From positions 1 through 40,683 of the forward strand of contig USDZ01000001.1 of assembly GCA_900553525.1 (NCBI GenBank): a DNA stretch of 40,683 bases, in the 5' to 3' direction. The translations under genes were made by a program, and so were the position numbers. Below the pieces are notes generated by a model, which worked only from the letters and a program-made list of their open reading frames with translations, ran no database searches and was not told the origin of the DNA. The stretch is from an uncultured Oscillospiraceae bacterium (GTDB lineage: Bacteria > Bacillota > Clostridia > Oscillospirales > Acutalibacteraceae). This document shows, piece after piece, positions 8,337-16,130 of this stretch (position 1 is its first letter; the number at the start of each line of letters is the position of its first letter).

Positions 8337-8816
8337 TTACAAGTCCAGCGTAATCTGTTTATGACCCGGCGTGTAAGCACGAAGAATGACACCTGTCAAT
8401 CCGAACATCCTTTTGGACGCCGTTACAGCATCGGTGTCGGCGTATTTATCTTGTAAGTACACCACTTCCCGGATGCCCGACTGAATAATGGCCTTAGCGC
8501 ATTCATTGCAGGGAAACAGTGTGGTGTAAAGTTTTGCACCTTTCAAGCCAGTACGTCCATGATTGAGAATGGCATTCAGTTCGGCGTGACAGACGTACAG
8601 ATATTTGGTCTCCAGAGGTGTCCCCTCACGATCCCAGGGCATTATATCGTCGCTGCACCCTGCCGGCATACCATTGTAGCCGACCGATAAGATTTTATTA
8701 TCCTCCCCTACGATGCAAGCCCCAACCTGGGTGCCGGGATCCTTGCTGCGCTGGGCCGACAGCAGAGCAATCCCCATAAAATACTCGTCCCACGACAGAT
8801 AATCGTTTCGCTTCAT
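8337..8816 (-). CDS. Deoxycytidylate (dCMP) deaminase / ComEB-like
   Basis: A 159-residue zinc-dependent deaminase that converts dCMP to dUMP for thymidylate synthesis. Zinc and catalytic residues are visible: HAE at 77-79 and PCNEC with Cys103 and Cys106. The N-terminal WDEYFMGIALLSAQRSKDPGTQVGA and the GYNGMP motif are hallmarks of this family. In Bacillus the homologue ComEB lies in a competence operon, but no competence genes are present here. The ATG overlaps the mutY stop codon in an ATGA arrangement, implying translational coupling. Confidence 0.93.
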   Translation of the reverse strand: MKRNDYLSWDEYFMGIALLSAQRSKDPGTQVGACIVGEDNKILSVGYNGMPAGCSDDIMPWDREGTPLETKYLYVCHAELNAILNHGRTGLKGAKLYTTLFPCNECAKAIIQSGIREVVYLQDKYADTDAVTASKRMFGLTGVILRAYTPGHKQITLDL

Positions 8817-9958
8817 GGCATTTTTCCATCCTTTCCTTTATTCAGCCCGTCTCCATCCCCATTTGGAGTCAACAGTATGGGCAAAAGGGAAGCGTAGGCA
8901 CGGAAAGCGCTTGGCAGAGCCAAGTGCTCCGCCATCTCCCGAGCCGTTACAAGACGGCAGTCCGCAGGCGGATCAAAAGGCGGCGCCATCAGCAGCATTC
9001 CCTGCATCCGCCATTCCACATGAGAGAAGATATGGCGGCCTTTGCCGAGGGACTGTGTGGAAACCGGGCGGATTCCCCAAGCGGAGGCCACTTGTTCCGC
9101 CATTGCCCGCAGGAAGGATTCGTCGTCCGATTCAGCAGGCAGTTCCAGTCCCGGCAATTCCCATAAGCCGGCCAGCAAGCCTTTGAAAGGGCGGCGGTGA
9201 AGCAGGACATGGGGTACGTTTTCCTCCGTCACCACCACCAGAATCAAGCGATACTCAACCCGTCGGGCTTTCTTAGGAGAACGGACAGGCAATTCTCGGG
9301 CAATCCCTTCGGCGGCCCCCCTGCACAACGGACGAAGCGGACAAGCCCCACAGCGCGGTTCGGTATTGGGCAGACAGACCGTCTCTCCCAGTTCCATCAC
9401 CGCCTGATTGAAGGCGCCGGGAGTGTTCTCCGGCACTTGGGACAATACCACTTCGGAAAGGGCTTTTTTCACTGCCGGACGGAGTACATCCTCCTTGCAG
9501 GCGGTCAGGCGGGCGAATACCCGCAGGACGTTGCCGTCCACGGCGGCAGCCCTTCGTCCATAGGCAATCGACGCCACAGCCCCGGCGGTATACGCCCCGA
9601 TCCCGGGCAGGCGGAGAAGCTCCTCCACCTGGTCGGGTATGTAGCCTCCGTATTCCTCCACGACTATCCGAGCGGCCTTCTGCAGGTTCCGGACCCGACT
9701 GTAATACCCCAGCCCTTCCCACAGCTTGAGCAGAAGCTCCTCTGGCGCTTCGGCGAGGGCGGCAACATCCGGAAGGGTCTCCATAAACCGGTCGAAATAA
9801 GGCAGGACAGCCTCCACACGGGTTTGCTGCAGCATGATTTCGGATACCCATACCCGATAAGGAGTCGGGGTCTCCCGCCAAGGCAAGGGACGGACGTGCA
9901 GGCGGTACCAATCCAGCAGGGGCGCCGCCATGCCGTCCAGCGTCTTGTCCGGCTCCAT
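8813..9958 (-). CDS. mutY: A/G-specific adenine glycosylase MutY
   Basis: A 381-residue DNA repair glycosylase that removes adenine mispaired with 8-oxoguanine. In order: the catalytic domain with Glu40 (SEIMLQQT), a helix-hairpin-helix LPGIGAYTAGAVAS (117-130), catalytic Asp141 (VDGNVLR), an iron-sulphur cluster loop of Cys195, Cys203, Cys206 and Cys212, and a C-terminal Nudix-like domain with LLAGLWELPG and the FSHVEW region that reads 8-oxoG. The ATG at 9958 is used because the upstream in-frame extension would run into the preceding gene; a GGGG site lies about 10 nt before it. It is coupled to the dCMP deaminase by ATGA overlap. Confidence 0.95.
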   Translation of the reverse strand: MEPDKTLDGMAAPLLDWYRLHVRPLPWRETPTPYRVWVSEIMLQQTRVEAVLPYFDRFMETLPDVAALAEAPEELLLKLWEGLGYYSRVRNLQKAARIVVEEYGGYIPDQVEELLRLPGIGAYTAGAVASIAYGRRAAAVDGNVLRVFARLTACKEDVLRPAVKKALSEVVLSQVPENTPGAFNQAVMELGETVCLPNTEPRCGACPLRPLCRGAAEGIARELPVRSPKKARRVEYRLILVVVTEENVPHVLLHRRPFKGLLAGLWELPGLELPAESDDESFLRAMAEQVASAWGIRPVSTQSLGKGRHIFSHVEWRMQGMLLMAPPFDPPADCRLVTAREMAEHLALPSAFRAYASLLPILLTPNGDGDGLNKGKDGKMP

Positions 9959-9987
9959 AGGTTTTATCCCCTTTCTAGCTATCCGTA

Positions 9988-10332
9988 TCAGCCTTTCTGC
10001 CGCCATTCCTCCCAAATCTTGGGACAATATCCCACGGTGGCTTTTTTTCCGTTGCGGACGATCGGCGTCCGCAGCAGCTTTGGGTTTTCCAGCAGTCTTT
10101 CCTCTTTGTCCGCCTCATAGGCGAGATAACGAATCATCTCAGCCCCTTTCGCCTTGTCATCGATGAGACAGGAAAGACCGCCCACAGCCGTACAAACGCT
10201 CCGCAATTCTCCCTTGCTGATTCCGTATTTTACCACGTCGATCCACTGGTAAGGAATACGCCGTTCCTTAAAATATCGTTCCGCTTTGGCGGTATCAAAA
10301 CACTTGGATTTTCCGAAGATCTGGATGTTCAT
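9988..10332 (-). CDS. ArsC/Spx family thioredoxin-fold protein
   Basis: A 114-residue member of the arsenate reductase/Spx/YffB family. A thioredoxin-like fold is suggested by the start NIQIFGKSKC with Cys11, the DVVKYGISKGEL segment and the RTPIVRNGKKATVGYCPKIWEEW end, where the ArsC Arg-rich loop and cis-Pro normally sit. Only one Cys is present in the N-terminal motif (KCFDT), so the Spx CXXC switch is absent. The ATG at 10332 is chosen because AAGGAGG stands 9 nt upstream, too close to an ATG at 10341. It sits between prfC and mutY in a tight minus-strand operon. The true substrate is unknown; arsenate reduction is not implied by context. Confidence 0.82.
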   Translation of the reverse strand: MNIQIFGKSKCFDTAKAERYFKERRIPYQWIDVVKYGISKGELRSVCTAVGGLSCLIDDKAKGAEMIRYLAYEADKEERLLENPKLLRTPIVRNGKKATVGYCPKIWEEWRQKG

Positions 10333-10346
10333 AAACGCCATCCTCC

Positions 10347-11933
10347 TTATGAACGGCTGAATTCCTCCAGAACCAGTCCCTTGTTATGGTCGAGCGCCCA
10401 TTGTATATTCCAAGAGTTGGTAAACAACAGCAATGGACGGCCCCGCATATCCTGCACTCGTTTGGTATCGGAACTCAGATCAAGGGCCTTGACATCGATA
10501 TCCTCTCCGACGATCCAGCGGATAAACTGATAAGGCAGCCCCTCCATCCGAACTTCCACGCCGTATTCATTTTTTAAACGGTATTCAAACACGTCAAGCT
10601 GCAGGGTGCCCACAACACCCACGATGACCTCCTCCATACCGCCGCCCAGTTCCTGAAAAACCTGAATAGCGCCTTCCTGAGCGATCTGGGAGGTACCTTT
10701 GATAAACTGTTTGCGCTTCATGGTGTCGGTCTGACGGACAAGAGAAAAATGCTCGGGCGCGAAAGTAGGAATTCCCTCAAAGGCAAAGGATTTCCCCGGC
10801 GCACAGACAGTATCCCCAATGGAAAAAATCCCTGGATCGAAAATGCCGAGAATATCCCCGGCATAAGCTTCGTCCACGACTTCGCGTTCCTGCGCCATCA
10901 TCTGCTGTGGCTGAGACAGACGGATTTTCTTGCCTCCCTGAACATGAAAAACCTCTTGTCCCTTCTCAAACTTGCCGGAACAGATGCGCATGAAAGCCAC
11001 CCGATCCCGATGGGCTTTATTCATGTTCGCCTGAATCTTAAAGACAAAAGCGGAAAAGTCCGGGCTGAAGGGGTCGATATCCCCGGCAGAAGAATGACGG
11101 GACAGCGGAGGTGTGGTCATCCTGAGAAAGTCCTCCAGGAAGGGCTCTACCCCGAAATTGGTCAGCGCCGATCCAAAAAATACAGGAGACAGCTTGCCAT
11201 GACGCACCTTTTCCAGGTCGAAATCACCGCCTGCGCCGTCGAGCAACTCCACATCGTCCTGCAGCGTATGGTAAAGTTCGGAACCCAGCCGTTCTTCGAG
11301 TTGAGGATCGTCCAGCCCCGCCTCATTCGCTGCGGCCTCATGCCCGATACCATTATAAGAAAAGGAGAGTACCCGCCCTTTGTCCCGCTCGTACACCCCT
11401 TTGAAATCCTTGCCGGAACCGATGGGCCAATTGATTGGATAGGTAGCGATTCCAAGCACTTGTTCGATTTCCTGCATCAGTTCGTAAGGATCCCGGGCCT
11501 CCCGGTCCATTTTATTGATAAAGGTGAAGATGGGGATATCCCGCATCACACAGACCTTAAACAACTTGATGGTCTGTTTTTCTACGCCCTTGGAGCCATC
11601 GATTACCATAACCGCGGAATCGGCCGCCATCAGAGTGCGGTAGGTGTCCTCCGAAAAATCCTCGTGGCCGGGAGTATCAAGAATATTGATGCAATACCCC
11701 TCATAATGAAACTGCATGACGGAAGAGGTCACGGAAATCCCACGCTGCTTTTCAATTTCCATCCAGTCGGAGACCGCGTGCTTCATGGATTTTTTCCCCT
11801 TAACCATGCCGGCTGCCTGTATGGCGCCTCCGTACAGCAGCAACTTTTCGGTCAAGGTGGTCTTCCCCGCGTCAGGGTGAGAAATGATGGCGAAAGTTCG
11901 CCGCTTTTGGATTTCATCTACATAATTCTGCAA
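10347..11933 (-). CDS. prfC: Peptide chain release factor 3
   Basis: A 528-residue translational GTPase that recycles RF1/RF2 from the ribosome after peptide release. The G-domain motifs are SHPDAGKTT (18-26), DTPGHED (86-92) and NKMD (140-143), and the sequence keeps the RF3-type EKQRGISVTSSVMQF switch region. Length is the usual 526-530. The start is TTG at 11933, supported by GGAGG 8 nt upstream and the standard N-terminus VDEIQKRRTFAIISHPDAGKTT. It begins the minus-strand run prfC-arsC/spx-like-mutY-dCMP deaminase-SDR, with only 14 bp to the next gene. A TATAAT box lies about 50 bp upstream. Confidence 0.97.
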   Translation of the reverse strand: MQNYVDEIQKRRTFAIISHPDAGKTTLTEKLLLYGGAIQAAGMVKGKKSMKHAVSDWMEIEKQRGISVTSSVMQFHYEGYCINILDTPGHEDFSEDTYRTLMAADSAVMVIDGSKGVEKQTIKLFKVCVMRDIPIFTFINKMDREARDPYELMQEIEQVLGIATYPINWPIGSGKDFKGVYERDKGRVLSFSYNGIGHEAAANEAGLDDPQLEERLGSELYHTLQDDVELLDGAGGDFDLEKVRHGKLSPVFFGSALTNFGVEPFLEDFLRMTTPPLSRHSSAGDIDPFSPDFSAFVFKIQANMNKAHRDRVAFMRICSGKFEKGQEVFHVQGGKKIRLSQPQQMMAQEREVVDEAYAGDILGIFDPGIFSIGDTVCAPGKSFAFEGIPTFAPEHFSLVRQTDTMKRKQFIKGTSQIAQEGAIQVFQELGGGMEEVIVGVVGTLQLDVFEYRLKNEYGVEVRMEGLPYQFIRWIVGEDIDVKALDLSSDTKRVQDMRGRPLLLFTNSWNIQWALDHNKGLVLEEFSRS

Positions 11934-11980
11934 ACCCAGAATCCTCCATCCTTCGGAAACCCCGATTCCATCGATTCCGC

Positions 11981-11986
11981 ATTATA
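11981..11986 (-). promoter_or_regulatory. Possible -10 box of the prfC operon
   Basis: TATAAT on the minus strand, 48 bp before the prfC TTG. No good -35 is seen 16-18 bp further upstream (best CAAACC), so this is tentative. Confidence 0.35.
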
Positions 11987-12050
11987 GCTTAAAGACGGAT
12001 CGTGGTTTGGTCTCCAAACTCTATCATTTTAACCTTTTTACGGGCAATAA

Positions 12051-13394
12051 TCAAGGATTTTCTCGGTTTGCCGACTGCTCGCGCAAAAAACGGAGCAAAG
12101 ACTCCCGCTCATTCGGCAATTGCCCATCCATCACCTGTTCCGTTAGAGAGGCCAGCGCTTTTCCAATCTCCGGCCCTTCAGGAATCCCACAGGCAATCAC
12201 ATCATTGCCGTCAACGGCCAAATCCCGCACCGAGAAACAGGCCCCTTCTGCGAGAATCTGGTCGAGGCATTGTCCCAGGGATTCCACGACCTCCAAAGAA
12301 GCGGACACCACTGAGGGTGCATGCCCTATCGCATCGCCTCGCCTGACCTCGAGCAAGAGACGGAATTCCTCTTCTCCAAGCCGTCTCAGCCATCGTTTGA
12401 CGGCGGGCGGCTCGGCGGGAATAGGCGTATCGTGATACCTAATCAGTCGGACAACCGTCTCCCGCGTTTTTCGATCATATTTTAAAGCGCGAAGCGCCTT
12501 CTCCGCAATGGAGACGCCTGCAGTCGCGTGGCCATAGAAGTGGCCGTGCCCTTCCTCGTCATAGGTAAAGCAGGCAGGTTTTCCGGCATCGTGGAATAAT
12601 AAAGCCAAGCGGACGAGAGGAGCCGGAATACTGGCATTCATACTTGCGACCGTATGGCACCAGACATCAAGATGATGATAAATGCTGTACTGCCGAAATC
12701 CGACCATCGGTGCAATAAAAGGCAAAAAGACCGCTAGTACATCCGGATATTCCGTCAAAATACGCGCCGCACCGGGGGCGACAATCAGACGGTCAAGTTC
12801 GGCACGCAGGCGCTCCATCGCGACAAAGCGAAGTTCTTCCCGCCTGCTGTGCAGGGCCACAGAAGTCAAAGGATCGACCCGCAGCTCATAGGCGGCGGCG
12901 AAGCGCAGGGCCCGCATCAGACGAAGCGCATCCTCCTCGAACCGCTCATTGGGTTCCCCCACGGTTTTTAAGAGCCGGCTCTCCAGATCTCCTTTTCCGC
13001 CGAATGGATCGCGAAGTCCCCGTTCCGGATGCCAGGCCATGGCGTTGATGGTAAAGTCTCGTCGGGACAGATCATCGAGGAGGTTGGAAGTGAAACGGAC
13101 GCCGTCCGGACGCCGGTGGTCACTATATAGGCCGTCCACCCGATAGGTTGTGATTTCCAGTGGAAGATCGTCCACAATGACCGTTAGGGTTCCGTGGGAA
13201 GTCCCGGTCTCGATGATGCGGAAACCGGAAAACACCATCCGCATTTCCTCCGTCAAAGCCGTGGTACAAATGTCCCAGTCGTGGGGGACGAGGCCGAGCA
13301 AGCCGTCCCGCACGCAGCCACCCACAGCGTAGGCCTCAAACCCCTGTTCCTCCAACAGCCGGATAGCGGTCGTTACCTGCATCGGACAAAGCAT
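12051..13394 (-). CDS. cca: CCA-adding tRNA nucleotidyltransferase
   Basis: A 447-residue class II tRNA nucleotidyltransferase that builds or repairs the 3' CCA of tRNA. The catalytic head has GGCVRD (25-30) and the metal-binding pair Asp39/Asp41 (HDWD), followed by RRDFTINAMAW and the ERFEEDALRLMRALRFAA ribose/neck motif (about 151-167). A C-terminal HD domain (His268-Asp269 in LLFHDAGKP, with further His at 240-247) indicates the bacterial type with possible phosphatase/phosphodiesterase activity. The ATG at 13394 is chosen because GGGGAG lies about 7 nt upstream; an upstream frame extension is not conserved. It is divergent from two small plus-strand genes. Confidence 0.94.
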   Translation of the reverse strand: MLCPMQVTTAIRLLEEQGFEAYAVGGCVRDGLLGLVPHDWDICTTALTEEMRMVFSGFRIIETGTSHGTLTVIVDDLPLEITTYRVDGLYSDHRRPDGVRFTSNLLDDLSRRDFTINAMAWHPERGLRDPFGGKGDLESRLLKTVGEPNERFEEDALRLMRALRFAAAYELRVDPLTSVALHSRREELRFVAMERLRAELDRLIVAPGAARILTEYPDVLAVFLPFIAPMVGFRQYSIYHHLDVWCHTVASMNASIPAPLVRLALLFHDAGKPACFTYDEEGHGHFYGHATAGVSIAEKALRALKYDRKTRETVVRLIRYHDTPIPAEPPAVKRWLRRLGEEEFRLLLEVRRGDAIGHAPSVVSASLEVVESLGQCLDQILAEGACFSVRDLAVDGNDVIACGIPEGPEIGKALASLTEQVMDGQLPNERESLLRFLREQSANRENP

Positions 13395-13561
13395 CGTCTT
13401 CTCCCCTTTTCTTTTGAAAATTTTTCTTGATTTTTCAGAATCCGTCATCCAGCGTTTCCCGTGCCTATATGTTCTCATTCCGTCCACACTAACTGTGGAA
13501 AGAAGTCTATGCGGATTTCTGCATGGGCTTTTTCCAGTTCACGGATGAAAGAGGGAGCCAA

Positions 13562-13741
13562 ATGGGACAAGATACGTTTAGCGGTCCCGGCATTTCAGCG
13601 TATCTGCGCGGGGGAAATCCGTTTGACGACATCAGCCGGCTGCCGGAAGAGATACAAGAGCAGATTAACGCGCACGCCGAAGAATTCCGTACCGAACAGG
13701 ACATCCGACAATTTGTACAAAATTTGGCCATGCGGGCTTGA
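13562..13741 (+). CDS. Small conserved-type hypothetical protein (59 aa), paralogue of next gene
   Basis: A 59-residue acidic, soluble protein of unknown function. The ATG at 13562 follows GAGGGAG. The C-terminal half (ISRLPEEIQEQINAH, then RTEQDIRQFVQNLA) follows the same pattern as the next small protein: LP followed by a short amphipathic helix, a gap, then a helix ending NLA/NLM. No membrane segment or Cys is seen. It is followed after 15 bp by its relative and together they are likely cotranscribed. Confidence 0.65.
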   Translation: MGQDTFSGPGISAYLRGGNPFDDISRLPEEIQEQINAHAEEFRTEQDIRQFVQNLAMRA

Positions 13742-13756
13742 GAGGAGGGATGGAGC

Positions 13757-13930
13757 ATGGAACAAAACCGGAATCAGCCGTCGGTATGCAAAAACCAGGA
13801 AATGCAGCAGTATTTCAACACCCTGCCCCCATTTGTACAGGAGACGCTTACGCAGTCCGGCCCTGAAATGAATACCGTACAGGAATTGAAATGCTGTGCA
13901 GAGAATCTGATGAAAAAACAGAACGGATGA
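13757..13930 (+). CDS. Small hypothetical protein (57 aa), paralogue of previous gene
   Basis: A 57-codon gene beginning with ATG at 13757 behind AGGAGGG. The protein has an LPPFVQETLTQSG segment and ends VQELKCCAENLMKKQNG, which lines up with LPEEIQEQINAHAEEF and QDIRQFVQNLA of the upstream gene, so the two look like tandem duplicates that have diverged. Unlike its neighbour it has three Cys (one near residue 11 and an adjacent pair near 46-47). Function unknown. A hairpin follows 44 bp after the stop. Confidence 0.62.
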   Translation: MEQNRNQPSVCKNQEMQQYFNTLPPFVQETLTQSGPEMNTVQELKCCAENLMKKQNG

Positions 13931-13973
13931 TTTTCTGCGCCTCCCAAGATTTCAATCTCCTCAAAAAACACGG

Positions 13974-14002
13974 GAAGACCGGACGGTTTTCGTCCGGTCT
14001 TC
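13974..14002. terminator. Terminator-like hairpin after the small-protein pair
   Basis: A 12-bp perfect stem GAAGACCGGACG / CGTCCGGTCTTC with loop GTTTT. On the plus strand the tail is only TTGCATTC. On the minus strand the arm is followed by CCGTGTTTTTTG, so it may work in either direction, weakly. Confidence 0.6.
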
Positions 14003-14483
14003 TTGCATTCCAGATACTTGTGGAATGTTTAACCATACGGCATCCGCCTCGTTTCATAGTACGGCATAAATTTCCGCCTGTCAAGAAACCGGTCTGTTCG
14101 GATCATGAAAAATCATACACAGTTTGTCCATTTCCGCATAAGCTGCTAAAGGGGATAAAGGGCATCTCTAGAAAAGGAAAGGAGCGCAGAAAGTCCCATG
14201 TTAAATCCTTCTGAATACGCCGGAGGACGGAACGGAACGGGAATGCCGTAACAGGCGAAAAACGAAATACTCTGGATCTGCATCATACACGAAATTTCAC
14301 TCTCTATGAAACACGGCTGGCATGATACACGAAAGAGAAACCTCTTATTTTTAAAAGCAACAAATCCTCTCCCGAACAGGCCGCCGGGATGCCTTGAAAT
14401 CACCGCCAACAACGGCCGGTCGCATCCGTCATGCGGCCGGCCTTGCTGCTGTCAGTGGCATCCCAATCCGATAAGGACGGATT
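14003..14483. other. Intergenic stretch without convincing genes
   Basis: The open frames here lack ribosome sites and family resemblance. There is a strong 12-bp stem (GGCCGGTCGCAT 14414-14425 with ATGCGGCCGGCC 14431-14442, one G-U pair) about 42 bp past the stop of the small minus-strand gene. It has no T-run and is a possible terminator or processing hairpin. Short direct repeats of TACGGCAT (near 14036 and 14062) and CATNATACACGAAA (near 14283 and 14320) were also noticed; no function can be given. Confidence 0.5.
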
Positions 14484-14609
14484 TTATTTACCTCCCGGAC
14501 CATCCCGGCGTTCGCGATTGTCCGGGCGTAAATCCGCATGGGGATTCATCCATTGGTTGTTTCCACGCGATTTTTTGTTGTGTTTTTGATCTTTCGGTGC
14601 TTTCTCCAT
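14484..14609 (-). CDS. Small hydrophilic protein ending in DGPGGK (hypothetical)
   Basis: A 41-codon frame starting MEKAPKDQKHNKK and ending with NPHADLRPDNRERRDGPGGK. The very polar composition, and a C-terminus of RPDNRERRDGPGG type, resemble short uncharacterised proteins of Clostridia (recalled pattern, not searched). It follows the amidase gene on the same strand by about 50 bp. No convincing Shine-Dalgarno is seen before ATG 14609 or the in-frame ATGs at 14618 and 14639, so translation is uncertain. Confidence 0.45.
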   Translation of the reverse strand: MEKAPKDQKHNKKSRGNNQWMNPHADLRPDNRERRDGPGGK

Positions 14610-14658
14610 TCTTATCATCGTCTTTTTTATCGTGCCCATAGCCGTCGTGAGATATGCG

Positions 14659-15231
14659 TCACAAAATATCCAGATAGTCCAGAATGCCGTCATAAATCCC
14701 GCGTGCAAAACTCTGAGGATCGGATGAAAGCAGTTCCGCATCGTATGGATTGGTCAAAAAACCCATTTCCACCAGTACGGCTGGCATCCTGGTACGCCGT
14801 AGAACATATAAATTCGGATTGGTGCGGACCCCTCGGTTAGGCAGCCCCGTCGCATAGTTCAGCCCAGCCAGGATCTGCTCACCCAAATAATAGGCGGCGC
14901 TGCCGACGCTGTATACATAGGCTTCGCTACCGCTTGCCTCGGTGATGGCGCTCGCATTACAGTGCAGACTGATAAAATAATCCGCCCCCCAGCTGTTGGC
15001 AGCGTTTACACGGGCGGCCAGACTGGTCGCATTGCTCGTGCCCAACTGCTCGGTCGGAGAATTCCGGGACAGCCGCACCTCAAAGCGTGGGTTTTCCCGA
15101 AGCAACTCAGCCAGACGTATCCCCACCTCATAGGTGATGTCCTGTTCCCGAAGCCCATTGGCCTCGGCTCCCGCATTCGGATTTTGTGGATTATGTCCTT
15201 GATCAATAAAAATTTTATATACGATTGTCAT
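14659..15231 (-). CDS. N-acetylmuramoyl-L-alanine amidase (Amidase_3)
   Basis: A 190-residue zinc amidase of the Amidase_3 fold, which cuts the bond between muramic acid and the stem peptide of peptidoglycan. Zinc ligands are His13 (DQGHN), Glu29 (LREQD) and His90 (SLHCNA), and the catalytic Glu is Glu155 (VLVEMGFLTN). There is no signal peptide and no binding domain, so the protein is a bare catalytic domain; such forms are seen in spore-formers and phage lysins. Here no phage genes are near. The ATG at 15231 has AAAGGAG about 10 nt before it. A tiny minus-strand frame follows. Confidence 0.88.
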   Translation of the reverse strand: MTIVYKIFIDQGHNPQNPNAGAEANGLREQDITYEVGIRLAELLRENPRFEVRLSRNSPTEQLGTSNATSLAARVNAANSWGADYFISLHCNASAITEASGSEAYVYSVGSAAYYLGEQILAGLNYATGLPNRGVRTNPNLYVLRRTRMPAVLVEMGFLTNPYDAELLSSDPQSFARGIYDGILDYLDIL

Positions 15232-15390
15232 GCTCTCCACTCTCCTTTATATCTCTGCTCCAGTCTATGCCGGACGAGGAGAGGTTGTTTCTATTTTGTC
15301 CGCGGGATCAACGTGGAACCCCGAACAACCATTTTAGCCGTCCTTATTATGCCGGAGGCATTCCTTCATGCCCGTATCCATTACCGGACA

Positions 15391-15439
15391 GAAAAGAACC
15401 CCGTTTGGCACATATCTTGCGAAGTGTACCCAAATGGGG
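15391..15439 (-). terminator. Terminator of the feo operon
   Basis: Arms CCCCGTTTGG (15399-15408) and CCAAATGGGG (15430-15439) pair with one wobble, and the stem can extend by CAC/GTG. On the minus strand it is followed by TTCTTTTC. It stands 25 bp after the stop of the DtxR-type gene. Confidence 0.72.
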
Positions 15440-15463
15440 CTTTGCATTATATACGACGCTCTG

Positions 15464-15868
15464 TCAAAACAGGGAGTCAAAATCCGTCAGACGGTTTCGG
15501 ATCCTTTCGCACACCGTCTCCAGGCGGTCCATGGGAATTTGTGCGAGAAAGACACAGGTTATACCGTCTATATCGCTGTCCGGCGGTAAAACCGCATCAA
15601 AATACAGGCGTACGGTTTCCGCGTATTCCCCGTACCTGTCGGCGATCAAACGCCCATTTTCTGTCAAACAAACGGTGCCGTACCGGTTTTTTTGAATCCA
15701 TTGACGCTGGCAAAGGGCTTCCATCATACGATGGACGCTCGGTTTCGATATACCCAGTTTTTCCGCTATATGCACACAGCGGATACCGCCTTCTTCCCGA
15801 TCCAGCCTTCTGAGGATCAAAAGATACCGAATCGTGGAAGCGGTCAGTGCCTGTCCATGTTCCGTCAT
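15464..15868 (-). CDS. DtxR/MntR-type metal-dependent regulator
   Basis: A 134-residue regulator with an N-terminal winged helix-turn-helix (IAEKLGISKPSVHRMMEALCQRQWIQKNRYGTVCLTENGR, about 34-73) typical of the DtxR/MntR family, followed by a short helical region that should dimerise and bind metal. The C-terminal SH3-like (FeoA-type) domain of DtxR is absent. It is the last gene of the feo cluster, so it probably senses Fe(II) or Mn(II) and controls iron uptake; the best operator candidate is the palindrome at 19198-19215. The ATG at 15868 follows GGGGG, directly behind a terminator-like hairpin, which may keep its level low. Usual metal ligands (His/Glu/Cys) are hard to assign from this divergent C-terminal half. 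Confidence 0.8.
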   Translation of the reverse strand: MTEHGQALTASTIRYLLILRRLDREEGGIRCVHIAEKLGISKPSVHRMMEALCQRQWIQKNRYGTVCLTENGRLIADRYGEYAETVRLYFDAVLPPDSDIDGITCVFLAQIPMDRLETVCERIRNRLTDFDSLF

Positions 15869-15882
15869 ATCTTACCCCCGTC

Positions 15883-15927
15883 AAAAAGGCACGGGAGACG
15901 CCGGCGAATGCCCTGCGCCTCCCGTGC
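15883..15927 (-). terminator. Terminator-like hairpin between the Cys-rich gene and the regulator
   Basis: GCACGGGAG (15889-15897) pairs with CTCCCGTGC (15919-15927), with an inner CGC/GCG. On the minus strand CTTTTTGA follows directly. It lies inside the operon, just before the ribosome site of the regulator gene, and could act as an attenuator. Confidence 0.68.
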
Positions 15928-15929
15928 TC

Positions 15930-16103
15930 TCACTTTTTTTGATGACATCTGCCACCCATCGGACAGTTTGAGCAGCTGCTGCCGCAGGAGGATTTTCCCT
16001 TCTTTTTGTTTCTGACCATGTACGCAAGTATCGCCACAACCACCGCAAGCAACAGAACTCCCACCAGCAAGGTCGCGATATTATTCAGTATCCATGTCCA
16101 CAT
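15930..16103 (-). CDS. FeoB-associated Cys-rich membrane protein
   Basis: A 57-residue protein with one membrane helix (about 8-32, NIATLLVGVLLLAVVVAILAYM) and a short cytoplasmic tail rich in Lys and Cys (CGSSCSNCPMGGRC). This matches the small FeoB-associated Cys-rich family found next to feoB in Firmicutes; it may support iron transfer or take the place of FeoC. The ATG at 16103 is chosen because GGGAGG stands 7 nt upstream; an ATG at 16118 overlaps that site. It is 27 bp behind feoB. Confidence 0.88.
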   Translation of the reverse strand: MWTWILNNIATLLVGVLLLAVVVAILAYMVRNKKKGKSSCGSSCSNCPMGGRCHQKK

Positions 16104-16130
16104 ACGAAATCCTCCCATTGGACTGATTCA

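Noticed and set aside
14306..14641. 111-residue plus-strand frame rich in Pro, Cys and Ser
   Set aside because: No ribosome site; antisense to the better small frame and to a hairpin.
15446..15467. TTGACA and TATAAT near the end of the DtxR gene as a promoter for the amidase
   Set aside because: The spacing is only 10 bp, so they cannot form one promoter.
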